DNA of 13,005 nucleotides from Elusimicrobiota bacterium. GTDB taxonomy: Bacteria; Elusimicrobiota; Elusimicrobia; Elusimicrobiales; UBA9959. The translations under genes were made by a program, and so were the position numbers. The notes under the pieces were generated by a model. It was given only the letters and a program-made list of their open reading frames with translations. It ran no database searches and was not told where the DNA came from. The DNA is taken from assembly GCA_003500765.1 (NCBI GenBank), contig DNQL01000012.1:1-13005 (forward strand). Direction: 5' to 3'. Of this stretch, positions 1 to 5,838 are shown piece by piece; within the stretch, counting starts at the first letter, position 1, and every line of letters begins with the position of its first letter.

Positions 1-2
1 GC

Positions 3-617
3 AGCGCCGCCGAGGACGCGGCCGCCGTCAGCCTGGGCGCGCGCCGCATCTTCGCCGACGTATGGTTCATACGGCTGATGCAGTATTACGGCACCCGCGA
101 ATCCGTCCACGACGAGCGGCTGCGCGAGCACCACTCCCACTACCACGCCGACGGCAGCGTCTGCGACCACGGCGAAGGCTGGGAGAAAGGGCATTACCCC
201 GAATTCATCCCCCTTTCTTTCCATATCATGGACCTCGATCCTTACTTCCACAGCGCGGTCGTATATTCGGCGGCCTCGCTGGCCTATAACCTGGGCAAGC
301 CCGCCGAGGCCAGGGAAGTCCTGGAGCTGGCGATAAAGCGGGCCCCCAGGGAATGGCGCTACCACTCCATCCTGGCGGCCGTAGGTTACAGCGGTGAAAA
401 GAATCCGGGAGAGGTGGTAAGGCTGCTCCTCCCGGTGGTGCGGCAGCCCGACTGCCCGACGATGCTCAAGAACCAGACCGCTTTCCTTAGCAAGCGCGCC
501 GGCGAATACGCCGTAGCCGCGGAGATATACAGGGATATCGCCGAGAACGCCCCGGAGCGGGAGTACGCGGAGCGCGCGCGCAGGGAGCTTGAGAAACTGG
601 AGGGCGTGGCGCGATGA
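3..617 (+). CDS. TPR-type repeat protein, 5' end outside window
   Basis: The reading frame is open from the left edge and ends in TGA at 615-617, so about 204 C-terminal residues are visible and the true start lies upstream. The visible N-terminal part carries an aromatic stretch (ADVWFIRLMQYYG) followed by a His-rich segment (HHSHYHADGSVCDHGEGW). Then comes FHIMDLDPYFHSAVVYSA and a helix pair of tetratricopeptide type (LAYNLGKPAEAREVLELAI, followed by KRAP). Similar WFIR-xx-QYYG...LDP-F segments occur, as I recall, in TPR proteins encoded near cell-envelope or glycan genes. The likely role is a protein-interaction scaffold; no catalytic residues are evident. The stop overlaps the next gene's ATG as ATGA, so the two are probably co-translated and functionally linked to glycosylation or envelope assembly. 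The TPR call rests on helical pattern rather than on many clear repeats. The His/Cys-rich segment could bind metal, but this is not established. Confidence 0.6.
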   Translation, partial: SAAEDAAAVSLGARRIFADVWFIRLMQYYGTRESVHDERLREHHSHYHADGSVCDHGEGWEKGHYPEFIPLSFHIMDLDPYFHSAVVYSAASLAYNLGKPAEAREVLELAIKRAPREWRYHSILAAVGYSGEKNPGEVVRLLLPVVRQPDCPTMLKNQTAFLSKRAGEYAVAAEIYRDIAENAPEREYAERARRELEKLEGVAR

Positions 618-1687
618 AGATACTCAAGATCGTGGATAACGCGGCGTGGGACATAAACTCCTACCAGGCCCTTCATCTTTCGCTGCAGCTGGCCAAGAAA
701 CGGCATACGGTGGTGGTCATGTGCCCCAAGGATTCGAGGCTGGCCGACGAATGCCTGAAATACAAGGTCCCGGTCAAGCCGTTCACCCTTGTGGCCCGGT
801 TCGGCCTTTTTGAGCTCCAGGACTACGATATCATCCATCTCTACAATACTTACGGGATAGGCCAGCTGACCATCAAGAAAGCCGCGGCGCACGGCCGGAT
901 AGTTTACAGCCAGCTGCGCCTGGACAGCATGGCGGCCATGCTGAAGTTAAAGCGGATAGAGCCGCTTGCCGTTAAGTTCCTGGCGTCCTGCCCGACGGTG
1001 CGCGAGGATATGCTCGCCGCCGGCCTTCCCGCCGCCAAGGTGTCGGTCCTTCCCCCCTGCATAAACACCAGCCTCGGCCGCTGGGAGAGCGCGATGCTCA
1101 TAAAGCGGACCATGGCGGTCAAGAAGGAATTCCAGATAGGCACGGTCAGCATGGACAGGACGCTGCTGGACCAGGAGCTGTTCCTGCGCATCGCCCGGGC
1201 CGTCCTGGACCGCAACCCCTCTCTTTCGTTTACGCTGGTGGGGCTGAAGGATGAGCGCATACGCAAGCTCGCCCGCAACCTGGAGATAAGCCATAAACTG
1301 GACATGCTGGGCGAGCGCACCGACATGCCGGAAGTCATGGCCATGCTCAATATCTACGTCAAGGCCACGATGAAGGAAGAGATCTCGATGTCGCTGATGG
1401 AGGCGCAGGCCTCCGGCGTAACCTGCGTGATACCGCGGCTGCGCGGCCTGAGCGACTATACCGTGCACGAGACCACCGGCCTGGTGGTCCCCCCGGGAGA
1501 CACCGAGTCATACGCCGCGGCCATACTGCGGCTGGCCGACGACTGCGGTTCGGCCGAGGCCCTGGCCAGGGCGGCCTACGAGTCGGTCAATCATAATATG
1601 TCGGTGGAAGTCGTAACCAACCTGCTGGAAGCTCAATACGAGGACGCCCTGTCCTCGGGGTCCGCCGGTCAGAACCAGGTCCAGTAG
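614..1687 (+). CDS. Glycosyltransferase, GT4-like (GT-B fold)
   Basis: A 357-residue protein of typical length for a cytoplasmic GT-B retaining glycosyltransferase, which would move a sugar from a nucleotide-sugar donor to a glycan or lipid acceptor. The N-terminal Rossmann half starts MKILKIVDNAAWDINSYQAL and includes DYDIIHLYNTYG. The C-terminal half begins near residue 170 (FQIGTVSMDR, then a VLDRNPSLSFTLVG strand). It contains the E-x7-E signature of the GT4 clan at about E255 and E263 (EEISMSLMEAQASG), followed by IPRLRGLSDYTVHETTGLVV and PPGD, which normally contact the nucleotide-sugar. The start ATG at 614 has a Shine-Dalgarno GGAGGG at 599-604, nine bases away, and overlaps the stop of the upstream TPR gene. 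The last 19 bases overlap the convergent pilin-like gene, and no terminator is visible between them. The donor and acceptor cannot be told from sequence. The family call is firm; the pathway is not. Confidence 0.85.
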   Translation: MKILKIVDNAAWDINSYQALHLSLQLAKKRHTVVVMCPKDSRLADECLKYKVPVKPFTLVARFGLFELQDYDIIHLYNTYGIGQLTIKKAAAHGRIVYSQLRLDSMAAMLKLKRIEPLAVKFLASCPTVREDMLAAGLPAAKVSVLPPCINTSLGRWESAMLIKRTMAVKKEFQIGTVSMDRTLLDQELFLRIARAVLDRNPSLSFTLVGLKDERIRKLARNLEISHKLDMLGERTDMPEVMAMLNIYVKATMKEEISMSLMEAQASGVTCVIPRLRGLSDYTVHETTGLVVPPGDTESYAAAILRLADDCGSAEALARAAYESVNHNMSVEVVTNLLEAQYEDALSSGSAGQNQVQ

Positions 1688-2058
1688 CGTCCCGCCGGGT
1701 CTTTTCCCCCGGAATCTATGAAGACAGAGCCGAAGTCCGGGCTGCCCGGGTCGGCGACATATCCCCAGCAGCCGGTTCCCCGGGGCGCCAGGGACGGATA
1801 GTTCACGACCCGGGAGCAGGACGGACGCCCGCGCAGTTTCAGTTCGGGGACCGCTTCCAGCTTTCCCGCCGCCAGGACTTCAGCGTAATCACCGGGGAAA
1901 TTCCCCCTGGCCTGCCGGTGCAGTTCGGCCGCTATCCGTAGCCCGGACAATTTCCTGACCACCGCCGGGACCGGGGTCTGGGCGAAAGCCAGCCGGTAAA
2001 CGAAACCGGCGCAGAGCGCCGCAGCGGCCGCCAGGAAGGCGGCTTTCGTCTTCGTCAT
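1669..2058 (-). CDS. Small exported pilin-like protein without prepilin leader
   Basis: A 129-residue protein with an N-terminal hydrophobic segment (about residues 6-26) after a Lys-containing start, and a plausible signal peptidase I site AFA|Q at 26/27. The rest is soluble. It includes a helical stretch (LRIAAELHRQARGNFP) and a Gly/aromatic-rich C-terminus (GTGCWGY, GSVFIDSGGKD, RYWTWF). That end resembles the beta-region and tail of type II/IV pseudopilins, including the many pilin-like proteins of Elusimicrobiota. The usual prepilin peptidase motif (G-F-T-L-I-E) is absent, so this is either a secreted pilin-derived protein or an unrelated protein with a similar end. Cysteines are C16, within the hydrophobic segment, and C81 and C97, which could form a disulfide. 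The gene reads divergently from acetate kinase and convergently into the glycosyltransferase, overlapping it by 19 bases. An extended -10 lies only six bases before the ATG, suggesting leaderless expression. Family assignment is tentative. Confidence 0.6.
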   Translation of the reverse strand: MTKTKAAFLAAAAALCAGFVYRLAFAQTPVPAVVRKLSGLRIAAELHRQARGNFPGDYAEVLAAGKLEAVPELKLRGRPSCSRVVNYPSLAPRGTGCWGYVADPGSPDFGSVFIDSGGKDPAGRYWTWF

Positions 2059-2064
2059 GCCGAA

Positions 2065-2073
2065 ATGATATCA
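2065..2073 (-). promoter_or_regulatory. Extended -10 promoter of the pilin-like gene
   Basis: Read on the minus strand this is TGATATCAT: a TGn extension plus a TATCAT -10 hexamer at 2070-2065. The hexamer is followed by six bases and then the ATG at 2058. Transcription would begin at or next to the A of the start codon, giving a leaderless mRNA. No Shine-Dalgarno and no clear -35 are visible. Confidence 0.45.
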
Positions 2074-2097
2074 AAAATGCGCGCGGCGCGGTTTTTT

Positions 2098-2105
2098 TGT
2101 AGAAT
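2098..2105 (+). promoter_or_regulatory. -10 region upstream of acetate kinase
   Basis: A T-run (2092-2098) followed by G and the hexamer TAGAAT at 2100-2105, about 38 bases before the ackA ATG. No good -35 hexamer is seen. A second AT-rich candidate, TAAAAT, lies at 2116-2121. A purine-rich ribosome site (AAAGGGG, 2128-2134) sits nine bases before the ATG at 2144. This is the only intergenic space between ackA and the divergent pilin-like gene. Confidence 0.4.
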
Positions 2106-2143
2106 AATCATGCGGTAAAATTCCTCCAAAGGGGCCCTCCTAT

Positions 2144-3502
2144 ATGAAAATACTTTCGCTGAACTGCGGCAGTTCTTCCGTTAAATATTCCCTTTTCGAC
2201 TGGAAGAAGAAGCTTCCTCTGGCTTCCGGCGTGGTCGAGCGCGTCGGTATAGACGGCTCTTTTATAGCTCACGAAACTCCCGGCCAGGAGAAGGTCACCG
2301 TGGAGCGCCCCTGTCCCTCCCATAAGGAGGCGATAAAGCTGGTCATAGACACCCTTATAGACGGCAAGCACGGCGTCATCCCGGACCTCAAAGGGATCGC
2401 GGCGGTCGGCCACCGCGTCGTCCACGGCGGCGAGAAATTCGTCAAGTCCGTGGTGATAGACGACAAGATCGTGGACACCTTCCGCGAACTTTCCTCGCTG
2501 GCCCCGCTGCACAATCCGCCGAACATACAGGGCATAGAGGCGGCACGCGCTCTGATGCCCGCCATTCCCCATATGGCCATCATGGACACCGCCTGGCATC
2601 AGACTATGCCCGAGGCTTCCTACATGTACGCGCTGCCCCGGGCCTGGTACGAGAAGTACGGCATACGCCGCTACGGCTTCCACGGGACTTCTTTCCTTTA
2701 CAACGCCAAGCGGGCGGCCGTCCTGCTGAACAAGGACCCCTTCAAGACCAACCTGGTCATCTGCCACATAGGCAACGGCGCTTCCATAAACGCGGTCAAG
2801 AACGGCGTTTCCCACGACACCAGCATGGGCTTCACCCCCCTCGAAGGCCTGGTCATGGGCACCCGCGCCGGCGACCACGATCCCGCCATCCCGCTCTACG
2901 TGATGGCCCGCGAGAGCCTCAATCCCGGCGAGATGGACGCCATCCTCAATAAGAAGTCGGGCAAACTGGGCATCACCGGCCAGTACAGCGACGCGCGGGA
3001 CGTGGAGATAGCCGCGGAGAACGGCGACAAGCGGGCCCAGCTGGCGCTGGACATGGAGGCCAACAGGATAAAGAAGTATATCGGAGCTTACGCGGCGGCG
3101 ATCGGCGGCGCGGACGCGGTGGTCTTCACCGCCGGCGTCGGCGAGATGGGTCCGATCACCCGCGCGGCTGCCCTGTCCGGCCTGGAGTTCATGGGCGTCA
3201 AACTGGACCCGGCCAGGAACGACGTCTCCAAGACGCGCAACGCCGAGACCGAGATCTCCGCCAAGGACTCCAAGGTGAAAGTGTTCGTGATACCTACCGA
3301 CGAAGAAAGGGTTTTCGTGGAGGACGTGGTGGGGCTTATGAACGGGACCTACGACGTGCACACCCGCTTCGACTACACCTTCCAGCAGAAGGACTACCGC
3401 AATAAGCTGCGCGACGACGCCTTCGCCAAGCAGTGCGGTAAGAAGCCCGGCCTGCTGGACATAGCGGTGGCGCCCCCGAAGGGAGTCAAGGCCGCCGCTT
3501 AG
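2144..3502 (+). CDS. ackA: Acetate kinase with C-terminal extension
   Basis: This cytoplasmic enzyme interconverts acetate + ATP and acetyl phosphate + ADP, and in fermenters makes ATP from acetyl phosphate. The ASKHA-fold signature is complete. The N-terminus reads LSLNCGSSSVKYSLFD with N7; HRVVHGG supplies R91; MDTAWHQTMP supplies D148; YGFHGTS supplies H180; GTRAGDHDP supplies R241; and TDEE carries the C-terminal acidic residue near 387. These numbers match the catalytic residues known from the Methanosarcina thermophila enzyme. Nucleotide-binding glycines lie in ICHIGNGASI and VVFTAGVGEMGP. The family is normally about 400 residues and ends shortly after the TDEE segment. This protein has 452, with roughly 50 additional residues from about position 400. 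No pta (phosphotransacetylase) gene is adjacent. The gene has its own promoter region and its stop overlaps the convergent methyltransferase. Propionate or butyrate kinase activity is possible in this superfamily, but the motifs favour acetate kinase. Confidence 0.95.
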   Translation: MKILSLNCGSSSVKYSLFDWKKKLPLASGVVERVGIDGSFIAHETPGQEKVTVERPCPSHKEAIKLVIDTLIDGKHGVIPDLKGIAAVGHRVVHGGEKFVKSVVIDDKIVDTFRELSSLAPLHNPPNIQGIEAARALMPAIPHMAIMDTAWHQTMPEASYMYALPRAWYEKYGIRRYGFHGTSFLYNAKRAAVLLNKDPFKTNLVICHIGNGASINAVKNGVSHDTSMGFTPLEGLVMGTRAGDHDPAIPLYVMARESLNPGEMDAILNKKSGKLGITGQYSDARDVEIAAENGDKRAQLALDMEANRIKKYIGAYAAAIGGADAVVFTAGVGEMGPITRAAALSGLEFMGVKLDPARNDVSKTRNAETEISAKDSKVKVFVIPTDEERVFVEDVVGLMNGTYDVHTRFDYTFQQKDYRNKLRDDAFAKQCGKKPGLLDIAVAPPKGVKAAA

Positions 3503-4268
3503 GCCCGGACCAGACCAGCAGCGCCTTGCGCGCCTCGGTGCGCTGGCGCACCACTCCGCCGGGGAACAGCTTAGTAAGCAGTTCCCCGGCTTCCTTTTTA
3601 CGGAACCGGACGCCGTTTATCCCGATATGGGCACGCGCCTCCCGCAGCGCCTTCTCCAGGGTGTCCTCCCTGTTCCAGACCTCGCGGAATATCCTTTTAC
3701 GGAAACGGCGCCCCAGGGCCTTCAATGACCGCTCGACGCGGGAGGCCCCCTCCGGGGAGCGGTAGGGCAGGCCGTGCAGGCGGAATATGGATTCCATGAC
3801 CGGGTTCTTCCTCACTCCGTACCAGCCGACATAAGCGCATTTTTCAGCGCAGGCCTCCATCTTTAGTATCTCGGCGGGAGTGCCGACGGCGGAGGTCATG
3901 GAGGCCACGGCCAGACCGAAGCGCCCTTTCAATCCGGCGGCCTTTATTTTTTTCCAGTCGGCCCTCAGCGCCGTTACGTTCCGCAGGCCCGCGGCGGCGG
4001 CCTCCGTGCTCATCCGGGCCAGCATCCTGGGGGACAGGTCGGTACCGACCACCCGCCGGGCGGCCGGGGACATGGCCAGGGCGAAGAGTCCCGTGCCGCA
4101 GCCTATGTCCAGCACGTCGCGGCCGCGCCATTCCGCGCCCAGCCGTCGCATCATGGCCAGGGTTTTCCTGGTGGCCTTCAGCGTGGCCGGCGCCAGCGGC
4201 GAAGGGTAGCCCTCGGCCTTGCGGTCCCAGAACAGGCGCGCTCCCGCGTCTTTCGCGTCGCTTTTCAT
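3486..4268 (-). CDS. Class I SAM-dependent methyltransferase
   Basis: With the ATG at 4268 this is a 260-residue protein. It has the Rossmann-fold SAM-binding motif I (VLDIGCGTG, residues 52-60) and an acidic strand-2 end (VVGTD, 74-78) that would bind the ribose hydroxyls. Upstream of it is a FWDRKAEGYPS segment of the sort seen in UbiE/COQ5-like and corrinoid-cluster methyltransferases. The C-terminal half is basic and lacks recognisable substrate motifs, so the methyl acceptor is unknown. An in-frame TTG five codons upstream (4283) is rejected as start because it sits inside the TATAAT box. The -10 at 4280-4275 is six bases from the ATG, implying a leaderless transcript. The 3' end overlaps ackA by 17 bases on the opposite strand. 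The gene is divergent from the transporter operon and shows no functional tie to either neighbour. Confidence 0.85.
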   Translation of the reverse strand: MKSDAKDAGARLFWDRKAEGYPSPLAPATLKATRKTLAMMRRLGAEWRGRDVLDIGCGTGLFALAMSPAARRVVGTDLSPRMLARMSTEAAAAGLRNVTALRADWKKIKAAGLKGRFGLAVASMTSAVGTPAEILKMEACAEKCAYVGWYGVRKNPVMESIFRLHGLPYRSPEGASRVERSLKALGRRFRKRIFREVWNREDTLEKALREARAHIGINGVRFRKKEAGELLTKLFPGGVVRQRTEARKALLVWSGPKRRP

Positions 4269-4274
4269 GCCTAA

Positions 4275-4280
4275 ATTATA
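4275..4280 (-). promoter_or_regulatory. Consensus -10 box six bases before methyltransferase ATG
   Basis: The minus strand reads TATAAT, a perfect -10 hexamer, then TTAGGC, then ATG at 4268. The predicted transcription start falls on or beside the ATG, so the mRNA would have no Shine-Dalgarno. No obvious TTGACA is seen upstream. This site decides the start codon of the methyltransferase. Confidence 0.55.
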
Positions 4281-4321
4281 CAACTATCCCCGCGTCCGGC
4301 GTCCCGGCGTGATAAAGCCCC

Positions 4322-4337
4322 TATAATTTGTTAGAAT
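4322..4337 (+). promoter_or_regulatory. Two candidate -10 boxes for the ABC transporter operon
   Basis: TATAAT at 4322-4327 and TGTTAGAAT (extended -10, hexamer 4332-4337) lie in the 78-base divergent gap. From the second, transcription would start about three bases before the ATG at 4347, giving an almost leaderless mRNA. From the first, the leader would be about 13 bases. No Shine-Dalgarno precedes the 78-residue gene. Which box is used cannot be decided by eye. Confidence 0.45.
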
Positions 4338-4346
4338 TTTTTCATA

Positions 4347-4583
4347 ATGAGAATGCGGAACGCGCTGCTTTTCGGAATACCTTCCATAGTTCTGCTGGTA
4401 GCCGCCATTTTCGTCCTGGGAATTTTCCTGATAAAGTGGTTCTGGATGTGGACCATCCCGGAGCTCTTCCCCGGCGCGGTAGCCTCGGGCGCCGTGGCGG
4501 CTAAGATCTCCTGGTGGACGGCGCTTAAGCTTTCCGTGCTGGTGGCCCTGCTGGCCGCCATCACCAATATATCCAAGAAGTAG
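4347..4583 (+). CDS. Small two-helix membrane protein of unknown function
   Basis: A 78-residue protein with a basic N-terminus (MRMRN) and a first transmembrane helix at about residues 8-29. A Trp-rich amphipathic stretch follows (KWFWMWTIPELFPGAV, about 30-45), then a second helix at about 56-72 and a short basic tail (SKK). The length, basic start, promoter boxes just upstream and tight spacing to the next gene (stop at 4583, next start at 4609) support a real gene. The W-x-W-T-I-P-E-L-F-P-G-A-V segment looks familiar from small inner-membrane proteins of several bacterial phyla, but I know of no assigned function. As the first gene of the sugar ABC transporter operon it might be an accessory or regulatory peptide of that transporter, or simply share its promoter. 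The ATG at 4353 is an alternative start that removes only two residues. Confidence 0.65.
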   Translation: MRMRNALLFGIPSIVLLVAAIFVLGIFLIKWFWMWTIPELFPGAVASGAVAAKISWWTALKLSVLVALLAAITNISKK

Positions 4584-4595
4584 GGCCGCGGGCCC
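4583..4595 (+). other. Short GC hairpin between first and second operon genes
   Basis: GGGCC, loop GCG, GGCCC form a perfect five-base-pair GC stem. It begins at the last base of the upstream TAG stop and ends directly before the ribosome site of the binding-protein gene. There is no U-tract, so it is unlikely to terminate transcription. It could shield the downstream mRNA from 3'-5' decay or tune initiation. Confidence 0.35.
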
Positions 4596-4601
4596 GAGGG
4601 G
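4596..4601 (+). promoter_or_regulatory. Ribosome binding site deciding a TTG start
   Basis: GAGGGG lies seven bases before the TTG at 4609. It supports TTG as the start of the substrate-binding protein, because no in-frame ATG or GTG precedes the lipoprotein signal peptide. The nearby GTG at 4601 is out of frame. Confidence 0.6.
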
Positions 4602-4608
4602 TGCGGGG

Positions 4609-5838
4609 TTGAACAAAATATCACTGCTGCCGGCGGCCGTGGCCGCGCTCCTGCTGACGCAGGCCTGCTCCAGGCCCGCCTCCGTGTCCGACGACAACAC
4701 CATAGTCGTCTGGGAGCAGGAGGACGCCCAGGTCGCTCCCTACATCGATTCCGTCTTCGAGGCCTTTAAAAAGCTGCCCGGCAACGAGGGCATAGAGATA
4801 ATCCGCGCTCATTACCAGACCGAGGACCTGCGCCAGCAGTTCCAGGCCGCCTCGCTGGCCGGCGTCCCCCCGGACCTTCTCCTGGGCCCCTCGGACACCG
4901 CCGGCATCTACGCCATCTCGGGCTTCATCATACCGCTCGAGGACATGTTCGATTTCAGCAGGTTCAACGCCCCGGTGGTGGAGGCTATCTCGCTGGACGG
5001 CCATGTATGGGGGGTCCCGGTCTCCAACGGCAACCACCTGATGATGTTCTACAATAAAAAGTTCGTCAAGGCGGCCCCGGCCACCACCGACGAGCTTTTC
5101 GATTTCTGCGAGCGGGACGCGAAGCGGTACAAACTGGACCGCTGTATAGCGTTCGATATGGGCGAGCCTTTCTGGCTCATGCCCTGGCTGGGCGCTTTCG
5201 GCGGCTGGCCGATGGACGGCAAGAAGCCGACGCTGGACACCCAGCCCCTGCGCGACACCCTTAATTTCTACCTGGACCTGAAGTACGAGAAGAAATACGT
5301 GCCCATGGAGTGCGACTATAACTGCATGGACTCGCTGTTCAAGGAGGGCAAGGCCGCCTTTATCATAAACGGCGACTGGGCCATCTCGGGCTACCAGAAG
5401 CATTTCGGCGAGAACTTCGGCCTGGCCGTCATCCCGAAACTGTCGCAGACCGGCCGCTGGCCTTCGCCGATGGTCAGCGGCAAGTACTTCACCGTCAGCT
5501 CCGGGCTCAAGCCGGAGAAGCTGGAGCTGGTGAAGCGCCTGCTGAATTTCTATACCTCCAGGGAGAACCAGATAAAGCAGTACCAGGTCCTGACGCGCCT
5601 GCCGGCGCTTAAGGCCGCCGGCTCCGCGAAAGAGATAGTTTCCGACGAGGTTTCCCGGATCTCCCTGGCCCAGATACTCAAGGGCCGCCCGATGCCCATG
5701 GCCACCGAGATGCGCGCGGTCTGGGATTCGGCCCGCAACTACATGGGCCTGGCCACCACCCGCAAGATGGACGTGGACACCGCGGTGAGGCGCATGCAGG
5801 ATAACACCGACCGCAAGATAGAGGAGATGAACCGCTGA
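4609..5838 (+). CDS. ABC sugar-binding lipoprotein (MalE-like, family 1)
   Basis: A 409-residue extracytoplasmic solute-binding protein that would capture an oligosaccharide and deliver it to the permeases encoded next. Translation starts at TTG. The signal peptide MNKISLLPAAVAALLLTQAC ends in Cys20, the likely lipidated residue, although the lipobox TQAC is atypical at its -3 and -2 positions. Mature-protein features match the maltose-binding family: IVVWEQED near the start, GVPPDLLLGPSDTAGIYA, IIPLEDMF, GHVWGVPVSNGNHLMMFYNK (the family's 'Y-G-x-P' to 'Y-N-K' stretch), and FKEGKAAFIINGDWAISGY, equivalent to the MalE INGPWAW segment. The carbohydrate specificity cannot be assigned. Four cysteines (C167, C179, C235, C239) lie close together in sequence, which is unusual for MalE-like proteins, and could form disulfides. 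The stop overlaps the next gene's ATG by one base (TGATG). Confidence 0.9.
   Translation: MNKISLLPAAVAALLLTQACSRPASVSDDNTIVVWEQEDAQVAPYIDSVFEAFKKLPGNEGIEIIRAHYQTEDLRQQFQAASLAGVPPDLLLGPSDTAGIYAISGFIIPLEDMFDFSRFNAPVVEAISLDGHVWGVPVSNGNHLMMFYNKKFVKAAPATTDELFDFCERDAKRYKLDRCIAFDMGEPFWLMPWLGAFGGWPMDGKKPTLDTQPLRDTLNFYLDLKYEKKYVPMECDYNCMDSLFKEGKAAFIINGDWAISGYQKHFGENFGLAVIPKLSQTGRWPSPMVSGKYFTVSSGLKPEKLELVKRLLNFYTSRENQIKQYQVLTRLPALKAAGSAKEIVSDEVSRISLAQILKGRPMPMATEMRAVWDSARNYMGLATTRKMDVDTAVRRMQDNTDRKIEEMNR

Noticed and set aside
1697..1714. CCGGG...CCCGG stem just after the glycosyltransferase as a terminator
   Set aside because: Only five pairs and no following T-run on either strand; it lies inside the pilin-like coding sequence.
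2108..3361. Long minus-strand frame (about 417 codons) opposite acetate kinase
   Set aside because: Acetate kinase is unequivocal on the plus strand and the frame spans its promoter region; it is a codon-bias shadow.
4269..4283. TTG at 4283 as start of the methyltransferase
   Set aside because: The TTG overlaps the TATAAT promoter box, and ATG 4268 lies at the right distance for a leaderless start.
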